Assembly (NCBI RefSeq): GCF_001536285.1
Contig: NZ_FAOZ01000003.1
Span: 310,001 to 374,000 of the forward strand
Length of the DNA: 64,000 nucleotides
Direction: 5' to 3'
DNA from: Parafrankia irregularis
Lineage (GTDB): Bacteria; Actinomycetota; Actinomycetes; Frankiales; Frankiaceae
Under the pieces are notes generated by a model, which made no database searches, was not told the origin of the DNA, and was given only the letters and a program-made list of their open reading frames with translations. A program made the position numbers and the translations under genes. Shown here one piece after another: positions 1 through 9,186 of the stretch. How positions within the stretch are numbered: the first letter of the stretch is position 1; each line of letters starts with the position of its first letter.

Positions 1-944
1 GTCGCCGCGCCGGTCGAGGTCCAGCCCTCGACCCGCTGGGGGTCGGCGAAGGTCAGATGGGCGTACTCCGAGCTGGAGACACCGACGAAGACTCCGGTGG
101 CGCTGCCTCGCAGCGAGGACGGCGGCAGCCCGGCATGCTGCAGCGCCTCCCAGGAGATCTCCAGCAGCAGGCGTTGCCGCGGGTCCATCAGCGCCGCCTC
201 CGCGGGACTGATACCGAAGAACTCGGCGTCGAAGCCCGCCACGTCGCCGATGAACCCGCCGCGGCGCACCGCCTGGCTGACGTCCGCGTCGGCGTCGTCA
301 GCGGCGCCGGCGACGGTTCGCACGACAGCGCCCGCGGCGAGGCCGGGAGTGCCGAGCACGCCGCTGTCGGCCTCGTCCCAGCGCCCCGGCGGCACCGTCG
401 AGACGGCGTCGGTGCCCTGGGCCAGCAGCTCCCACAGCTCACCCGGCCGCGTCACCCCGTCGGGATGCCGCGGACCGCCCGGGAACCGGAACCCGACCCC
501 GATGATGGCCAGCGCGTCATCCCCGACCGGATCATCGGAATCCGCGGCACCCACGGAATCGCGGGAGCCGAGGTCGGTGCCGGCCGGGTCCGAGTGCGCC
601 CGGTCCGGGTCCACCAGGTCGGAGTCCGCGTTCACCGGGTCGGAGTCAGCTGCGGTGCCGGCTCCCGGGGCGGGGGCGGCCAGCCGTCGTGCCAGCGCGG
701 CGAGCGTCGGATGCTGCCAGAGCAGCGTCGGCTCGAGCGCGGTGTCGAGCAGATCCTCCAGGTCGCTGGTCATCGCGACCGCGTCCCGTGACGACAGCCC
801 GAGGTCCACCAGCGGCTGGTCGATGTCGATCTCGGCCGGATCGAGCCCGAGGCTCGCGGCGACCTGGTCGGAAAGCCAGCGCAGCAGGTCGGCTTCGCTC
901 AGGGATGTGGCGGGGCTCGTGCCGTCCCCGGGCGCGTCGGTCAC
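1..944 (-). CDS. Type I polyketide synthase, N-terminal part (ACP then KS), partial
   Basis: About 314 residues are visible before the gene runs off the left edge. An acyl-carrier domain comes first (residues ~15-90), with the phosphopantetheine region DLGLSSRDAVAM and probable attachment Ser52. An Asp/Ser-rich linker follows, then a ketosynthase from ~155 (IIGVGFRFPGG, FFGISPAEAALMDPRQR, GVFVGVSSSEYA). The active-site Cys lies outside the window. The GTG start shares GTGA with the stop of the upstream fatty acyl-AMP ligase, so the two are translationally coupled. An N-terminal ACP directly after such a ligase is the Pks13 arrangement, in which the ligase makes an acyl-AMP and loads it on this ACP (family knowledge). 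The final product is unknown. Mycolic acid synthesis is not implied because no other genes for it are visible. Confidence 0.9.
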   Translation of the reverse strand, partial: MTDAPGDGTSPATSLSEADLLRWLSDQVAASLGLDPAEIDIDQPLVDLGLSSRDAVAMTSDLEDLLDTALEPTLLWQHPTLAALARRLAAPAPGAGTAADSDPVNADSDLVDPDRAHSDPAGTDLGSRDSVGAADSDDPVGDDALAIIGVGFRFPGGPRHPDGVTRPGELWELLAQGTDAVSTVPPGRWDEADSGVLGTPGLAAGAVVRTVAGAADDADADVSQAVRRGGFIGDVAGFDAEFFGISPAEAALMDPRQRLLLEISWEALQHAGLPPSSLRGSATGVFVGVSSSEYAHLTFADPQRVEGWTSTGAA

Positions 945-3094
945 CGGGACGCACCGGTGACGGCGAACGCGCCGGCCAGGTAGCGCTCCCGGCAGGCGTG
1001 CCGGGCAATCTTGCCGCTGCTCGTGAGCGGGATCGTGCCCGGGCGGGTCAGTACGACCTCGCGTACCGCCACCCCGTGGCTCACGGCGACCGCGCCGCGG
1101 ATCACCCCGGCCATTCTGGTCACCTCGGCCGGCTGGCCGGCGACCTCCGCGGTGATCTCCGCGGCCACCACGACGGCCTCGCCGTGGTCGGTGCTGACGG
1201 TGAACGCGGCCGAGCGGTTGGGCCGCACCGCCTCGTGGGCGGCTTCCACCGTCGCCTCGATGTCCTGCGGGTAGTGGTTGCGCCCGTCGATGACGATCAG
1301 GTCCTTCAACCGACCGGTGACGTACAGGGCACCCTCGTGGAGCATCCCGAGATCACCGGTGCGTAACCAGCCGTCGTCCTGCCAGCCGTCGGGCGACCAG
1401 CCTGCCGGCAGCGCCGCCGTGCGCTCACCGGCCGGCGCCGCGAGCCGCTGCCCGAAGGTCGCCTCGGTGCGGGCCGGCTGGTTGAAGTAGCCCCGGGCGA
1501 CGTTCGGCCCGCGGACCCAGATCTCGCCGACGACATCGGGTGGGCAGAGCCGGCCCGCCTGCGGGTCGACCACGGCGACCCGTTGCCCGGCCGGCACGCC
1601 GCAGGACAGCAACGGGATGAGCCGCCGCTGCGGGGCGCCCTGTTCCGGGCCTTGTTCCGGACGTCTTTCCGGGTCCTGCCCCGGCTCCCGGCCTGGGCCG
1701 GGCCGGGCCGTCTGCTGCCGCCGCGGCCCCTGCTGCTGGGGGATGCCCGGCTGCGCCGGCCGCTCGGACTCGTCCACCGGCAGGGCACGCCCGGCGGCGA
1801 GCATCTCCGCGTCGAACCACACCGGTCGCTGCGGGCGCCCGCTGGCACCCCCGCACACGTAGACGGTCGCCTCGGCGAGGCCGTACGAGGGGCACAGCGC
1901 CTCTGGCCGCAGCCCCAGCGGGCCGAAGGTCGCCAGGAAGCGTTCGAGCGTGGCGGGCCGGACCGGCTCCGACCCGTTGCCCAGGACCCAGACGTCGTCC
2001 AGCCGCAGCCCTTCCCGCTCCTTCGGGCGGACCCGGTCGACCGCGAAGTCGAACGCGAAGTTCGGCGCCATGGCCACCGCGCCGCGGTTCTCGGCGAGAT
2101 GACGCAGCCACCGGCCCGGGCGCTGCAGGAAGGCCACCGGGTCGAGCAGGACCGACCGGACACCGCCGGCCACGGTCCCGCCGACGACCAGCACGAGGCC
2201 CATGTCGTGGAACAGCGGCAGCCAGCTCACCACCGTGTTCCGAGCCGGATGGCAGCGGTAGCCGGCCATCGCCTGCGCGGTGTTCGCCACGATGTTGCCG
2301 TGGGTGACGAGCACGCCGGACGGGGTCCGTGTCGAACCGGAGGTGTACTGGATGTAGGCGACGTCGTCCAGGCGGGGCCGCGGGCCTGCCGGTGCCCAGC
2401 CGGGCGGCACCGGCAGCACCGGCGAAGCGGCCGGCTCGGCGGGTGCGGCAGCCGCGGCGGGCTCGCCGGGTCCGGCGGAGGGGGCACCTGGGCCGTCGAT
2501 GACGCAGATCGCCACCGCCTGCGCACGTGTCTCGAGGTACGCGCGAACGGACGGCAGGACGGACGTCGTCGTGGCCACGCAGTTGGGTACGCAGTCGTCG
2601 AAGACGGCGGTCAGCCGGTCACTGTGGCCGATCAGGTCCGGTGGGAACAGCGGCACGGCGACGACCCCGGCCCGCAACGCGCCGAGGAAGGCGATGACGT
2701 AGCCGAGCCCCTGCGGGGAGAGGATGACCATCCGGCCGCCGGCCGGCACCGCCTGGGCTATCTGCCAGGCGGCGGCGCTCACCGCGGCGTCGAGCTGCCC
2801 GAAGGTGGTGGACGTCTCCACTCCCGACCGGTCGGTGCCGTAGTCCACGAAGCTCATCGCGATGTCGTCGGGGCGGGCCGCCGCCTGCTCCGACAGATGC
2901 TCGTCCAGGGTCCGCGCGCAGATCAGCGCCCCGGCTGCGTCCAGCGTGCCTTCGTCGCCGGGCACCGTGGCCGGACCGGGCCGTCTTTCGGAGGCTGCGG
3001 ACGACGGCTGGGCCCGCCCCGCGGAGGATAAAGAGCTGTCAGGTTTCGACCCCATACTGTGCCCCATTTTCTCCAGCACGGAATCGTGTGGCAC
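941..3094 (-). CDS. Fatty acyl-AMP ligase (FadD32-like FAAL)
   Basis: This 717-residue member of the ANL adenylating superfamily should activate a fatty acid as acyl-AMP and pass it to the ACP of the overlapping PKS. Visible motifs are the P-loop-like YIQYTSGSTRTPSGV, SWLPLFHDMGL, PSYGLAEATVYV, WLRTGDLG and GRLKDLIVIDGRNHYPQDIE. The length and the HYPQDIE region fit FAALs better than acyl-CoA ligases. An unusual Gln/Arg/Pro-rich linker interrupts the protein at ~435-485, just before LIPLLSCGVP. The start is uncertain: GTG at 3094 gives the longest form and has no clear Shine-Dalgarno, while in-frame ATGs lie 27 and 39 bases inside, the latter preceded by GGGG. The stop overlaps the PKS start. 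Confidence 0.92.
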   Translation of the reverse strand: MPHDSVLEKMGHSMGSKPDSSLSSAGRAQPSSAASERRPGPATVPGDEGTLDAAGALICARTLDEHLSEQAAARPDDIAMSFVDYGTDRSGVETSTTFGQLDAAVSAAAWQIAQAVPAGGRMVILSPQGLGYVIAFLGALRAGVVAVPLFPPDLIGHSDRLTAVFDDCVPNCVATTTSVLPSVRAYLETRAQAVAICVIDGPGAPSAGPGEPAAAAAPAEPAASPVLPVPPGWAPAGPRPRLDDVAYIQYTSGSTRTPSGVLVTHGNIVANTAQAMAGYRCHPARNTVVSWLPLFHDMGLVLVVGGTVAGGVRSVLLDPVAFLQRPGRWLRHLAENRGAVAMAPNFAFDFAVDRVRPKEREGLRLDDVWVLGNGSEPVRPATLERFLATFGPLGLRPEALCPSYGLAEATVYVCGGASGRPQRPVWFDAEMLAAGRALPVDESERPAQPGIPQQQGPRRQQTARPGPGREPGQDPERRPEQGPEQGAPQRRLIPLLSCGVPAGQRVAVVDPQAGRLCPPDVVGEIWVRGPNVARGYFNQPARTEATFGQRLAAPAGERTAALPAGWSPDGWQDDGWLRTGDLGMLHEGALYVTGRLKDLIVIDGRNHYPQDIEATVEAAHEAVRPNRSAAFTVSTDHGEAVVVAAEITAEVAGQPAEVTRMAGVIRGAVAVSHGVAVREVVLTRPGTIPLTSSGKIARHACRERYLAGAFAVTGASR

Positions 3095-3410
3095 GCAAAT
3101 TCAGTGGACCGAATTCACGCCGTTATCCACACAGTCCGGACATTCTTCGGCGATACTCCCACCCGACAACCGCAGCCGCACCTACACGAGCAACTGCCAC
3201 GGCAGGGCGTCATTCGGTGACGCGCCACCCAGAATGTCCGACTCTGCCCTTTTAATCCTCGGTGCGACCCTCCAATTTTGGCGACTGCCCTATGTGGCCG
3301 GCCTCCAGTCGAGCCAAACAAGGGCCCCGAAAAACATTCACCCAACTAATCCACAACACGGACGGGTCTCGATAATTCGCCCGCAGGCGACACCCAACCC
3401 GCGCCACGCT
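3095..3410. other. Intergenic region upstream of the FAAL/PKS genes
   Basis: This stretch lies between the end of the ABC permease and the start of the acyl-AMP ligase, both on the minus strand. It is visibly more AT-rich than its surroundings. It presumably holds the promoter of the FAAL-PKS operon and the end of the transporter transcript. I see no convincing gene, clear hairpin or confident -35/-10 pair. Confidence 0.5.
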
Positions 3411-4322
3411 TTATACAATTCCCCGGACGAAAGGTGTGCCGAGCGCCACGGGCTGGCGGGTGCGTCGCAGGACGAGCACCATCGCCAGCAGGGCCAGCAG
3501 GTACGGGGCGACGATCAGCAGCTGGCTGTTGAGCTGGACGCCGACCGCCGGCAATGCCAGCCGCAGCGCGTCCGCGAGGCCGAACAGCGCCACCCCGACG
3601 ATCGTGCCGCGCAGCCGCCACGCACCGAAGATCACGGCCGCGATCACCAGGTAGCCCCGCCCCGCGGTCATGTTGTCGTTGAACGAACCGACCGCCCCGA
3701 CCGCGAGGTGTGCCCCGCCCAGGCCCGCGAACAGCCCGCACCACAGCAGCGCCTGCCGCCGGCGCAGGTTCACCGCGATGCCGGTGACGTCCGCTCCCTG
3801 CGGGTTCTCACCGACCGCGCGCAGTTCCAGGCCCCACCTGGTCCGCTCGACGAGCCACCACGTCAGCGGGACGAGCCCGAGCAGCAGGTACACCGGCCAG
3901 CGCTGGACGAACAGCGGCTCGCCGACCAGCGGGATGTCACGCAGCACCGGGATGCTCACCTGGGCGACCTGGTGCCCGGTGAGCTCGAGGCTCTCGTTGA
4001 AGAAGCTGGTCGCGCCGAGGGCCAGCACGTTGAGGGTGAGCCCCACGATGAACGTGTTCACGACCAGCCGGTGCGACATGTTGCCGTGGATCAGGCCGAG
4101 CAGCAGGCCCGCAAGCGCGCCCACCACCAGCCCGAGCGTCGCCGAGCCGGTCGCCGACGAGGCTGCGACCGCGGTGAACGCACCTGTGATCATCATCGCC
4201 TCGATGGAGATGTTCATGGTGCCGGCCCGCTCCGCGAGGTACTCACCGCAGGCGGCGAACCCCAGCGGTGCCGCGAGCCGGATCGCGCTGGACAGGATCG
4301 TGGCGCCGTCGTCCAGGATCAT
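3411..4322 (-). CDS. ABC transporter permease, BPD_transp_2 family (NupQ/YufQ-like)
   Basis: The 303-residue membrane permease is the second inner-membrane subunit of the BMP-type importer encoded here. Repeated hydrophobic helices, the segment GFAACGEYLAERAGTMNIS and the loop ELRAVGENPQGADVTGI are typical of the nucleoside/simple-sugar permease family. The start ATG is placed at 4322 because it forms an ATGA overlap with the stop of the first permease. A longer reading of the same frame upstream would overlap the whole first permease and is not credible. It is the last gene of the transporter operon. The FAAL gene follows after a 316-bp gap and is probably separately expressed. Confidence 0.93.
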   Translation of the reverse strand: MILDDGATILSSAIRLAAPLGFAACGEYLAERAGTMNISIEAMMITGAFTAVAASSATGSATLGLVVGALAGLLLGLIHGNMSHRLVVNTFIVGLTLNVLALGATSFFNESLELTGHQVAQVSIPVLRDIPLVGEPLFVQRWPVYLLLGLVPLTWWLVERTRWGLELRAVGENPQGADVTGIAVNLRRRQALLWCGLFAGLGGAHLAVGAVGSFNDNMTAGRGYLVIAAVIFGAWRLRGTIVGVALFGLADALRLALPAVGVQLNSQLLIVAPYLLALLAMVLVLRRTRQPVALGTPFVRGIV

Positions 4323-5608
4323 CGGGCCCTCGCCATCGTCGATTCGGAGTTCGCGGCCACGGCCGGACGGCCCGCGGTGCCCGCCGCGGCCCGTCCGCGG
4401 CGGCGGTCGGCGGCGGCGCGCAGCAGCGCCAGCACGGCCGGGGGCAGCACGAAGGCGAGCACGAGCAGCGCCTGGGTGACGTCGATCAGATAGGCGGGCA
4501 CGCCGGTCGAGGCGAGCACCCCGCCGCCGGACCGCAGCGCACCGAACACCAGCGCGGTGGCGACCGAGGCGACCGGGCTGTTGCGGGCGACCAGTGCGAC
4601 CAGCAGACCGTCCCAGCCGTAGTTGTCCGACATCGCCGGCTGGAGCCGGTAGACCTCGCCCGCGAGCACCGCGCCGCCGGCCAGGCCGGAGAACCCTCCG
4701 GAGATCGCCAGCGCGAGCCCGCCGAAGGTGGCCGCACGTACCCCGGCGTGCCGCGCGGCGAGCGGGTTGAGTCCCAGCATCCGAACCTTGAAACCCCACC
4801 GGCTGCGGGCCAGCGCGACGCCGGTGACGACCGCGAGCACCACCGCGATGATCGCGCCCGCCCCGATACTGAGATCGGGATACTGCCCGATCGACGGCAG
4901 CCGGAAGGACGGGGCGAGCGCGTCGGACTGCGCCGCCACGATCGCGCCCGGCCGGCGGGTCTCCTGCAGCAGCGACGGGCTGCTCACGACGTAGCTCACC
5001 AGCTGCTGCGCCACGAAGATCATGAGCATCGTGCTGACGACGACGTCCACCCCGCGGCGGTAGTGCATCACCGCGGGCACCGCCGCCCAGGCCGCGCCGC
5101 CCAGCGCCGAGCCGAGCAGGGTCAGCGTCAGCACCAGCGCCGGCGGCCCCTGGGTACGCAGCCCGACGAACGCACCGACCATCGCGCCGACGAGGAGCTG
5201 GCCCTCCTGGCCGATGTTGAACACGCCCGCGCGGCTGCTGATGCACGCACCCACGGCCACCAGCAGCAACGGGGTCATCTCGACCAGTGTCTGGCTGATC
5301 GCACCGGGGCTCCCGACACTTCCGTCCAGCATCGAGGAGAACACCTCGGACGGTGAGCCGCCCGTCGTGGTGACCAGCAGCGCGGTCACACCGAGCGCCA
5401 CGGCCACCGATGCCATCGTGCACACGGCGACGAGCAGCGGCGAGACGCCCGTGCTGGACGGTCTGAGCAGGGCCCGCGCGGCCCGGTCCACCGACCCGCG
5501 CAGCCCGTGGTCGCCGGTGCCGATGCCGGTGCCAGTGCCAGTGCCAGTGCCGGTGCCGGTGCCGGTGCCGGGCGCGGACGGCGGGCGGGCCGGAGCGTGG
5601 ACGCTCAT
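4319..5608 (-). CDS. ABC transporter permease, BPD_transp_2 family (NupP/YufP-like)
   Basis: This 429-residue permease has about eight to ten hydrophobic segments. It carries SSRAGVFNIGQEGQL near residue 125 and the loop VRMLGLNPLAARHAGV near 270, both characteristic of the first permease of BMP-dependent nucleoside/purine importers. The N-terminus is odd: residues ~14-32 are a Gly-Thr dipeptide repeat encoded by nine hexanucleotide units (see repeat at 5516-5569). It lies in the cytoplasmic tail before the first membrane segment. ATG 5608 overlaps the stop of the ATPase gene by four bases and the stop overlaps the next permease start, so all three are coupled. Confidence 0.93.
   Translation of the reverse strand: MSVHAPARPPSAPGTGTGTGTGTGTGTGIGTGDHGLRGSVDRAARALLRPSSTGVSPLLVAVCTMASVAVALGVTALLVTTTGGSPSEVFSSMLDGSVGSPGAISQTLVEMTPLLLVAVGACISSRAGVFNIGQEGQLLVGAMVGAFVGLRTQGPPALVLTLTLLGSALGGAAWAAVPAVMHYRRGVDVVVSTMLMIFVAQQLVSYVVSSPSLLQETRRPGAIVAAQSDALAPSFRLPSIGQYPDLSIGAGAIIAVVLAVVTGVALARSRWGFKVRMLGLNPLAARHAGVRAATFGGLALAISGGFSGLAGGAVLAGEVYRLQPAMSDNYGWDGLLVALVARNSPVASVATALVFGALRSGGGVLASTGVPAYLIDVTQALLVLAFVLPPAVLALLRAAADRRRGRAAAGTAGRPAVAANSESTMARAR
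5516..5569 (-). repeat. Hexanucleotide tandem repeat coding (Gly-Thr)n
   Basis: Nine consecutive 6-bp units of ggtgcc or agtgcc (one gatgcc) sit inside the permease gene. Read on the minus strand they encode Gly-Thr dipeptides in the N-terminal tail. The unit is a multiple of three, so copy-number change would not shift the frame. Confidence 0.9.
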
Positions 5609-7530
5609 CGCGCCGGCCCGGTGAGCGCGGCACCGCCGACGAGCAGGCCCAGGCTTTCGGCGTCGGCGTCCTCGGGGGCGAGCTCGCCGGCCATCCGGCC
5701 GGCGGAGATCACCGCGATCCGGTCCGACAAGGCCATCACCTCCTCCAGTTCGGTCGACACGAGCAGGACCGCGACCCCGCGGGCCGCCGCTGCCCGCAGC
5801 TCGACGTACATCGACTCGATGGCACCGACGTCCAGCCCACGGGTGGGCTGGGCCGCGACCAGCACCGACGGTCGTCCCGCCAGCTCGCGGGCGAGCACGA
5901 CCCGCTGCTGGTTGCCGCCGGACAGCGTCCGCAGCGGCGCGTCCAGCGAGGGGCAGGAGATGGCGAACCGTTCGGCGAGCTCGGCGGCGTGCCGCAGCTG
6001 CCGGCGCCGGCTGACCAGCATCCGGCCGCTGACCGGCGCGAGATCGGTGAGCACCAGGTTGTCTGCGACGCTCATGTCCAGCACGCAGCCGGAGCGGTGG
6101 CGGTCCTCGGAGATCACCCCGACTCCGGCAGCGTGCAGGGCACCGGGGCGACGCAGGTCGATGGGCCGGCCCCCGACCCGCACCTCGCCGGCAGCCGGGA
6201 TGATCAGGCCGGACATCAGATCGCCGAGGGTGTGCTGCCCGTTGCCCTCCACCCCGTAGAGGCCGACGATCTCGCCGGGACGCAGGCTGAGCGTGAAGGC
6301 GTCCAGCAGGGCGCTCCCGGCAGGTGAACGCACCAGCACGCCGTCCAGCTCAAGCGCGGCCGCCTCGTCGGCGGCCGGCTGGCTGGTCCGCGTCCCGGCG
6401 GTGGCGGGGGCCGGCGGGACGCTGCGTGCCGTGGCCGGCGCCGTCGCCGCGGCTGTCGCCGGCGTCAGGCCGAGGGCGGCGGCCTCCTCGCCGAGCGCCA
6501 CCTCCCGGCCGACCATCTCGCGGGCGAGCGTGGCCGCGTCGGTACCGGACGTCTCCCGTCGCGCGACCACCCGGCCCCGGCGCAGCACGGTGACCCGGTC
6601 GGTGGCGGTGAGGATCTCGGTCAGCTTGTGGCTGATCAGGACGACCGCCTTTGCCGCTCCCGCCCCCGCCCCCGCGCCAGCTCCCACTCCCGCTTCTGGA
6701 CAGGCAGCCGCAGCCGGCGGGCCGTCGCCGGTGACCGCACGGCGCAGCACGGCGAACAGGTCCCGCGATTCGGCCAACGACAGAACCGAGGTGGGCTCGT
6801 CGAGAATGATCACATCAGGGTCCCGGCGCAGGCACTTGATGATCTCGACGCGCTGGCGCTGCCCGGCGGACAGCGTGTCGACCCGGGCGAGCGGATCCAC
6901 GGCGATGCCGTACCGCTCGCCGATCCGCACCGTCTGGGCGCAGGCCTCCTCCCGCCGCAGTCGACCACCTCCGGCCCAGCGCCGCCCGGCCCGCATCCGC
7001 CCGGCCCACCGCCCGTCGCCCGGCAGCCGATCACCGCCGTCCCGTCCGCGACCGGCGCCCTGGCTGGCGGGCAGCCCGGCGAGACCGGCCGTCGCGTCCC
7101 CAAGAATGACGTTCTCCCAGACGGTCAGGGCGCCGACCAGGCTGAAGTGCTGGTGAACCATGCCGACACCGATACCGGCCGCGGCCCGCGGGTCCGTGAC
7201 GTCGATCGGTTCGCCGTCCCGCAGGATCATGCCGGCATCCGGCCGGATCAGCCCGCTGAGCACCTTCATCAGGGTCGACTTGCCGGCCCCGTTCTCGCCG
7301 AGCAGCCCGTGGATCTCCCCGCGGCGCACGGCCAGGTCGATGCCGTCGCAGGCGACGACCTGGCCGTACCGCTTGGTGATGCCCCGCAGCTCGATGGCCG
7401 GGGCAGCCACCGAGACGTGGTCCGGGGCGTGGTGGGCCTGACGCGGGACGTGGTGGGTGTGGTCCGGGCCGGGAGCGGGCGCCGGGATGCGAACGGTCGC
7501 GGTCGCGGTGGGCCGGGAGGTATCGGTCAT
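5605..7530 (-). CDS. ABC transporter ATP-binding protein, tandem NBDs (NupO/RbsA-type)
   Basis: This cytoplasmic ATPase of 641 residues has two fused nucleotide-binding domains and energises the BMP-type importer. The first domain has Walker A GLLGENGAGKST, signature LSAGQRQRVEI and Walker B VIILDEPTSVLS. The second has the degenerate Walker A GVEGNGQHTL that is usual in this family, LSGGNQQRVVLARELAG and a relaxed Walker B (VLVAAQPTRGLDVG). Long Gly/Arg-rich insertions occur in the first domain after the Q-loop region, and an (Ala-Gly)n stretch lies near the switch region, making the protein longer than the usual ~510 residues. ATG 7530 follows the lipoprotein gene by 60 bases with GAGGAG about 11 bases upstream. 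Confidence 0.95.
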   Translation of the reverse strand: MTDTSRPTATATVRIPAPAPGPDHTHHVPRQAHHAPDHVSVAAPAIELRGITKRYGQVVACDGIDLAVRRGEIHGLLGENGAGKSTLMKVLSGLIRPDAGMILRDGEPIDVTDPRAAAGIGVGMVHQHFSLVGALTVWENVILGDATAGLAGLPASQGAGRGRDGGDRLPGDGRWAGRMRAGRRWAGGGRLRREEACAQTVRIGERYGIAVDPLARVDTLSAGQRQRVEIIKCLRRDPDVIILDEPTSVLSLAESRDLFAVLRRAVTGDGPPAAAACPEAGVGAGAGAGAGAAKAVVLISHKLTEILTATDRVTVLRRGRVVARRETSGTDAATLAREMVGREVALGEEAAALGLTPATAAATAPATARSVPPAPATAGTRTSQPAADEAAALELDGVLVRSPAGSALLDAFTLSLRPGEIVGLYGVEGNGQHTLGDLMSGLIIPAAGEVRVGGRPIDLRRPGALHAAGVGVISEDRHRSGCVLDMSVADNLVLTDLAPVSGRMLVSRRRQLRHAAELAERFAISCPSLDAPLRTLSGGNQQRVVLARELAGRPSVLVAAQPTRGLDVGAIESMYVELRAAAARGVAVLLVSTELEEVMALSDRIAVISAGRMAGELAPEDADAESLGLLVGGAALTGPAR

Positions 7531-7590
7531 GCGCGGTCAGCTCCTCGGATGTCCTCGGTTCGGCGAAAGGTCTGCGGCCGCCGAGGGGGC

Positions 7591-8700
7591 TCAGCCGCCG
7601 AGCTTCGCGACCTCGTCGGCCGGGACGATGGCACCCGAACCGATGTCCGAGATGAACTTGTTGACCGCGGCGGTCTGCTCGTCCGTGCCGGCGCAGACCT
7701 TCACGGTCGGCACCGCGTCGACGCCCATCTTCCAGTGCCTGGTGACGCCCATCTTCAGCGTGCCGGCGGAGAAGTCCTTCAGCGCGGCCGCGAAGTAGTC
7801 ACCGGGGCTGAAGATCGCTGAGATGGCGAACTTCGCGGTCGGGTCGGAGCAGCGGTCGGTACCGGGGGTCAGCGTCGGCACACCCGCATCGCTCGCGATC
7901 TTCGCCGCGGCGTCGGTCGCGCCGCCCAGGTACGGGTAGAACATCTTGACGCCCTGGTTGATCTGCGCCTGGGCGGCTTCCTGCCCCTTGGCCGCGTCGT
8001 CGAACGAACCGGTGTAGGTGGCGAGAACCTCCGCGTCCGGGATCACCTCGCGGATGCCGGCCTTGAACGCCTTGTAGGCGAGGACGGAGAAGTCCGCCTC
8101 CGGCCCGGTGACATAGCCGGCCTTGGTGTCCCCGTTCTCCTTCATCAGCAGGCCGGCGGCGTATCCGGCCGCGAGCAGGCTCTCGTTGACGTCGTCCTGG
8201 GAGGTCGAGATGTAGGGGGTGAGCTCGACGCCCTGACCGGCGGCGACGTACCAGGCCGTCTTCGCGCAGACGGCCTCCTGGGCGACGGGCAGCGCGTCCT
8301 TGAGCTCGCTGGCACCGACGGCGACCAGGTCGACACCCTGCCGGCAGACGTTGCGGGCGGCCGACACCGCGTCGGCCGGGTTGATCTTGTCCTGGGTGAT
8401 GATCTGCCAGCCCTGGTCGGCCGCGAACGTCTTCGCCGAGGCCACGAAGCTCTCGTAGTAGCCGTTGTCGTTGGTGTCACCGGGGCTGAGGATGCCGATG
8501 ACGATCTTGCCGTCACCGTTCACGTCCGGCTCGCCGGCCGGGACGGTGCCCGCGGCCGGGGCGGCCGACGCGCCGTTCTCGGCCGAGGTCGCGCTCGTGG
8601 AGTTGTCACCGCAGGCGGCCACGAGTGCCAGCGACAGCGCGGCCGCCGAGACGGCGGTCAGGCGTGGGATAGCGCGGTGGAGCGAGAACCTAGCAGTCAA
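7591..8700 (-). CDS. BMP-family substrate-binding lipoprotein
   Basis: The 369-residue precursor has a lipoprotein signal with lipobox LVAAC (Cys30), followed by a basic-membrane-protein domain (GILSPGDTNDNGYYESF). This family binds nucleosides, purines or related solutes outside the membrane for the downstream ATPase and permeases. The start is a rare TTG, supported by GGAAGG seven bases upstream. No ATG or GTG lies between it and the lipobox that would leave a full signal peptide. It is the first gene of a four-gene minus-strand operon. The ligand cannot be read from sequence. The amidohydrolase and dioxygenase genes upstream suggest an N-containing compound. Confidence 0.93.
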   Translation of the reverse strand: MTARFSLHRAIPRLTAVSAAALSLALVAACGDNSTSATSAENGASAAPAAGTVPAGEPDVNGDGKIVIGILSPGDTNDNGYYESFVASAKTFAADQGWQIITQDKINPADAVSAARNVCRQGVDLVAVGASELKDALPVAQEAVCAKTAWYVAAGQGVELTPYISTSQDDVNESLLAAGYAAGLLMKENGDTKAGYVTGPEADFSVLAYKAFKAGIREVIPDAEVLATYTGSFDDAAKGQEAAQAQINQGVKMFYPYLGGATDAAAKIASDAGVPTLTPGTDRCSDPTAKFAISAIFSPGDYFAAALKDFSAGTLKMGVTRHWKMGVDAVPTVKVCAGTDEQTAAVNKFISDIGSGAIVPADEVAKLGG

Positions 8701-9186
8701 CGTCGTACCTTCCGCGACAGGGAGTACAGGCGAAGTTCAGGTGGCTCGCGGCCTACGACGCTGTAGAGCCGCCTCCGTGGTGGGGAGCCGCACGGAGGTG
8801 GGTACTGCCAAGCGGAGAGGGAGCCGGCCGTGACGCCTCGGCCTGTCCGCACGACGCTTCGGCACGTCGGCACGACCCTCCGGGGCGTCCGCGCGACGCT
8901 TCGGCGCGGATCACGGCGCGATGGTGGTCCCGACCTCGCGCCGGTGCCCGGCCGGCCGGCACCGATGCCGCCCTCGCTCCTCCCGACCGCAAGCGGCCCG
9001 GATACGTCCTGACCAGGCAAAACCCTCTGCGATGCACGTTAGTCGAGCGGTCCGGGGGCTTCGCTGTGCCTTGGGCACCAACCCGCCGCACGGCTTCCGG
9101 CCCGGGATTCGTTCGTTACAGTCAGCTGTTCCGGGCGCCACACGCCCGACATCTCGGACAGCGATCAGGAAGGGTGGGGGCGGGCG
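8701..9186. other. Intergenic region upstream of the BMP transporter operon
   Basis: No gene is apparent here. Between about 8830 and 8925 there are imperfect copies of a gacgcttcggc/gtcggcacgac-like motif, giving a low-complexity patch. The region should contain the promoter for the transporter (minus strand) and the end of the TauD transcript. I could not identify a convincing promoter or terminator. The TGTGC-N5-GCACA element found upstream of the amidohydrolase is not present. Confidence 0.45.

Noticed and set aside
1-3094. Mycolic acid biosynthesis locus
   Set aside because: FAAL-PKS order resembles FadD32-Pks13, but no accD4, mycolyltransferase or related gene is visible. The order alone also occurs in other lipopolyketide clusters.
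3115-3345. 76-codon minus-strand open frame upstream of the FAAL gene
   Set aside because: Cys/Arg/Gly-rich random-looking product in an AT-richer promoter region; no family or ribosome-site support.
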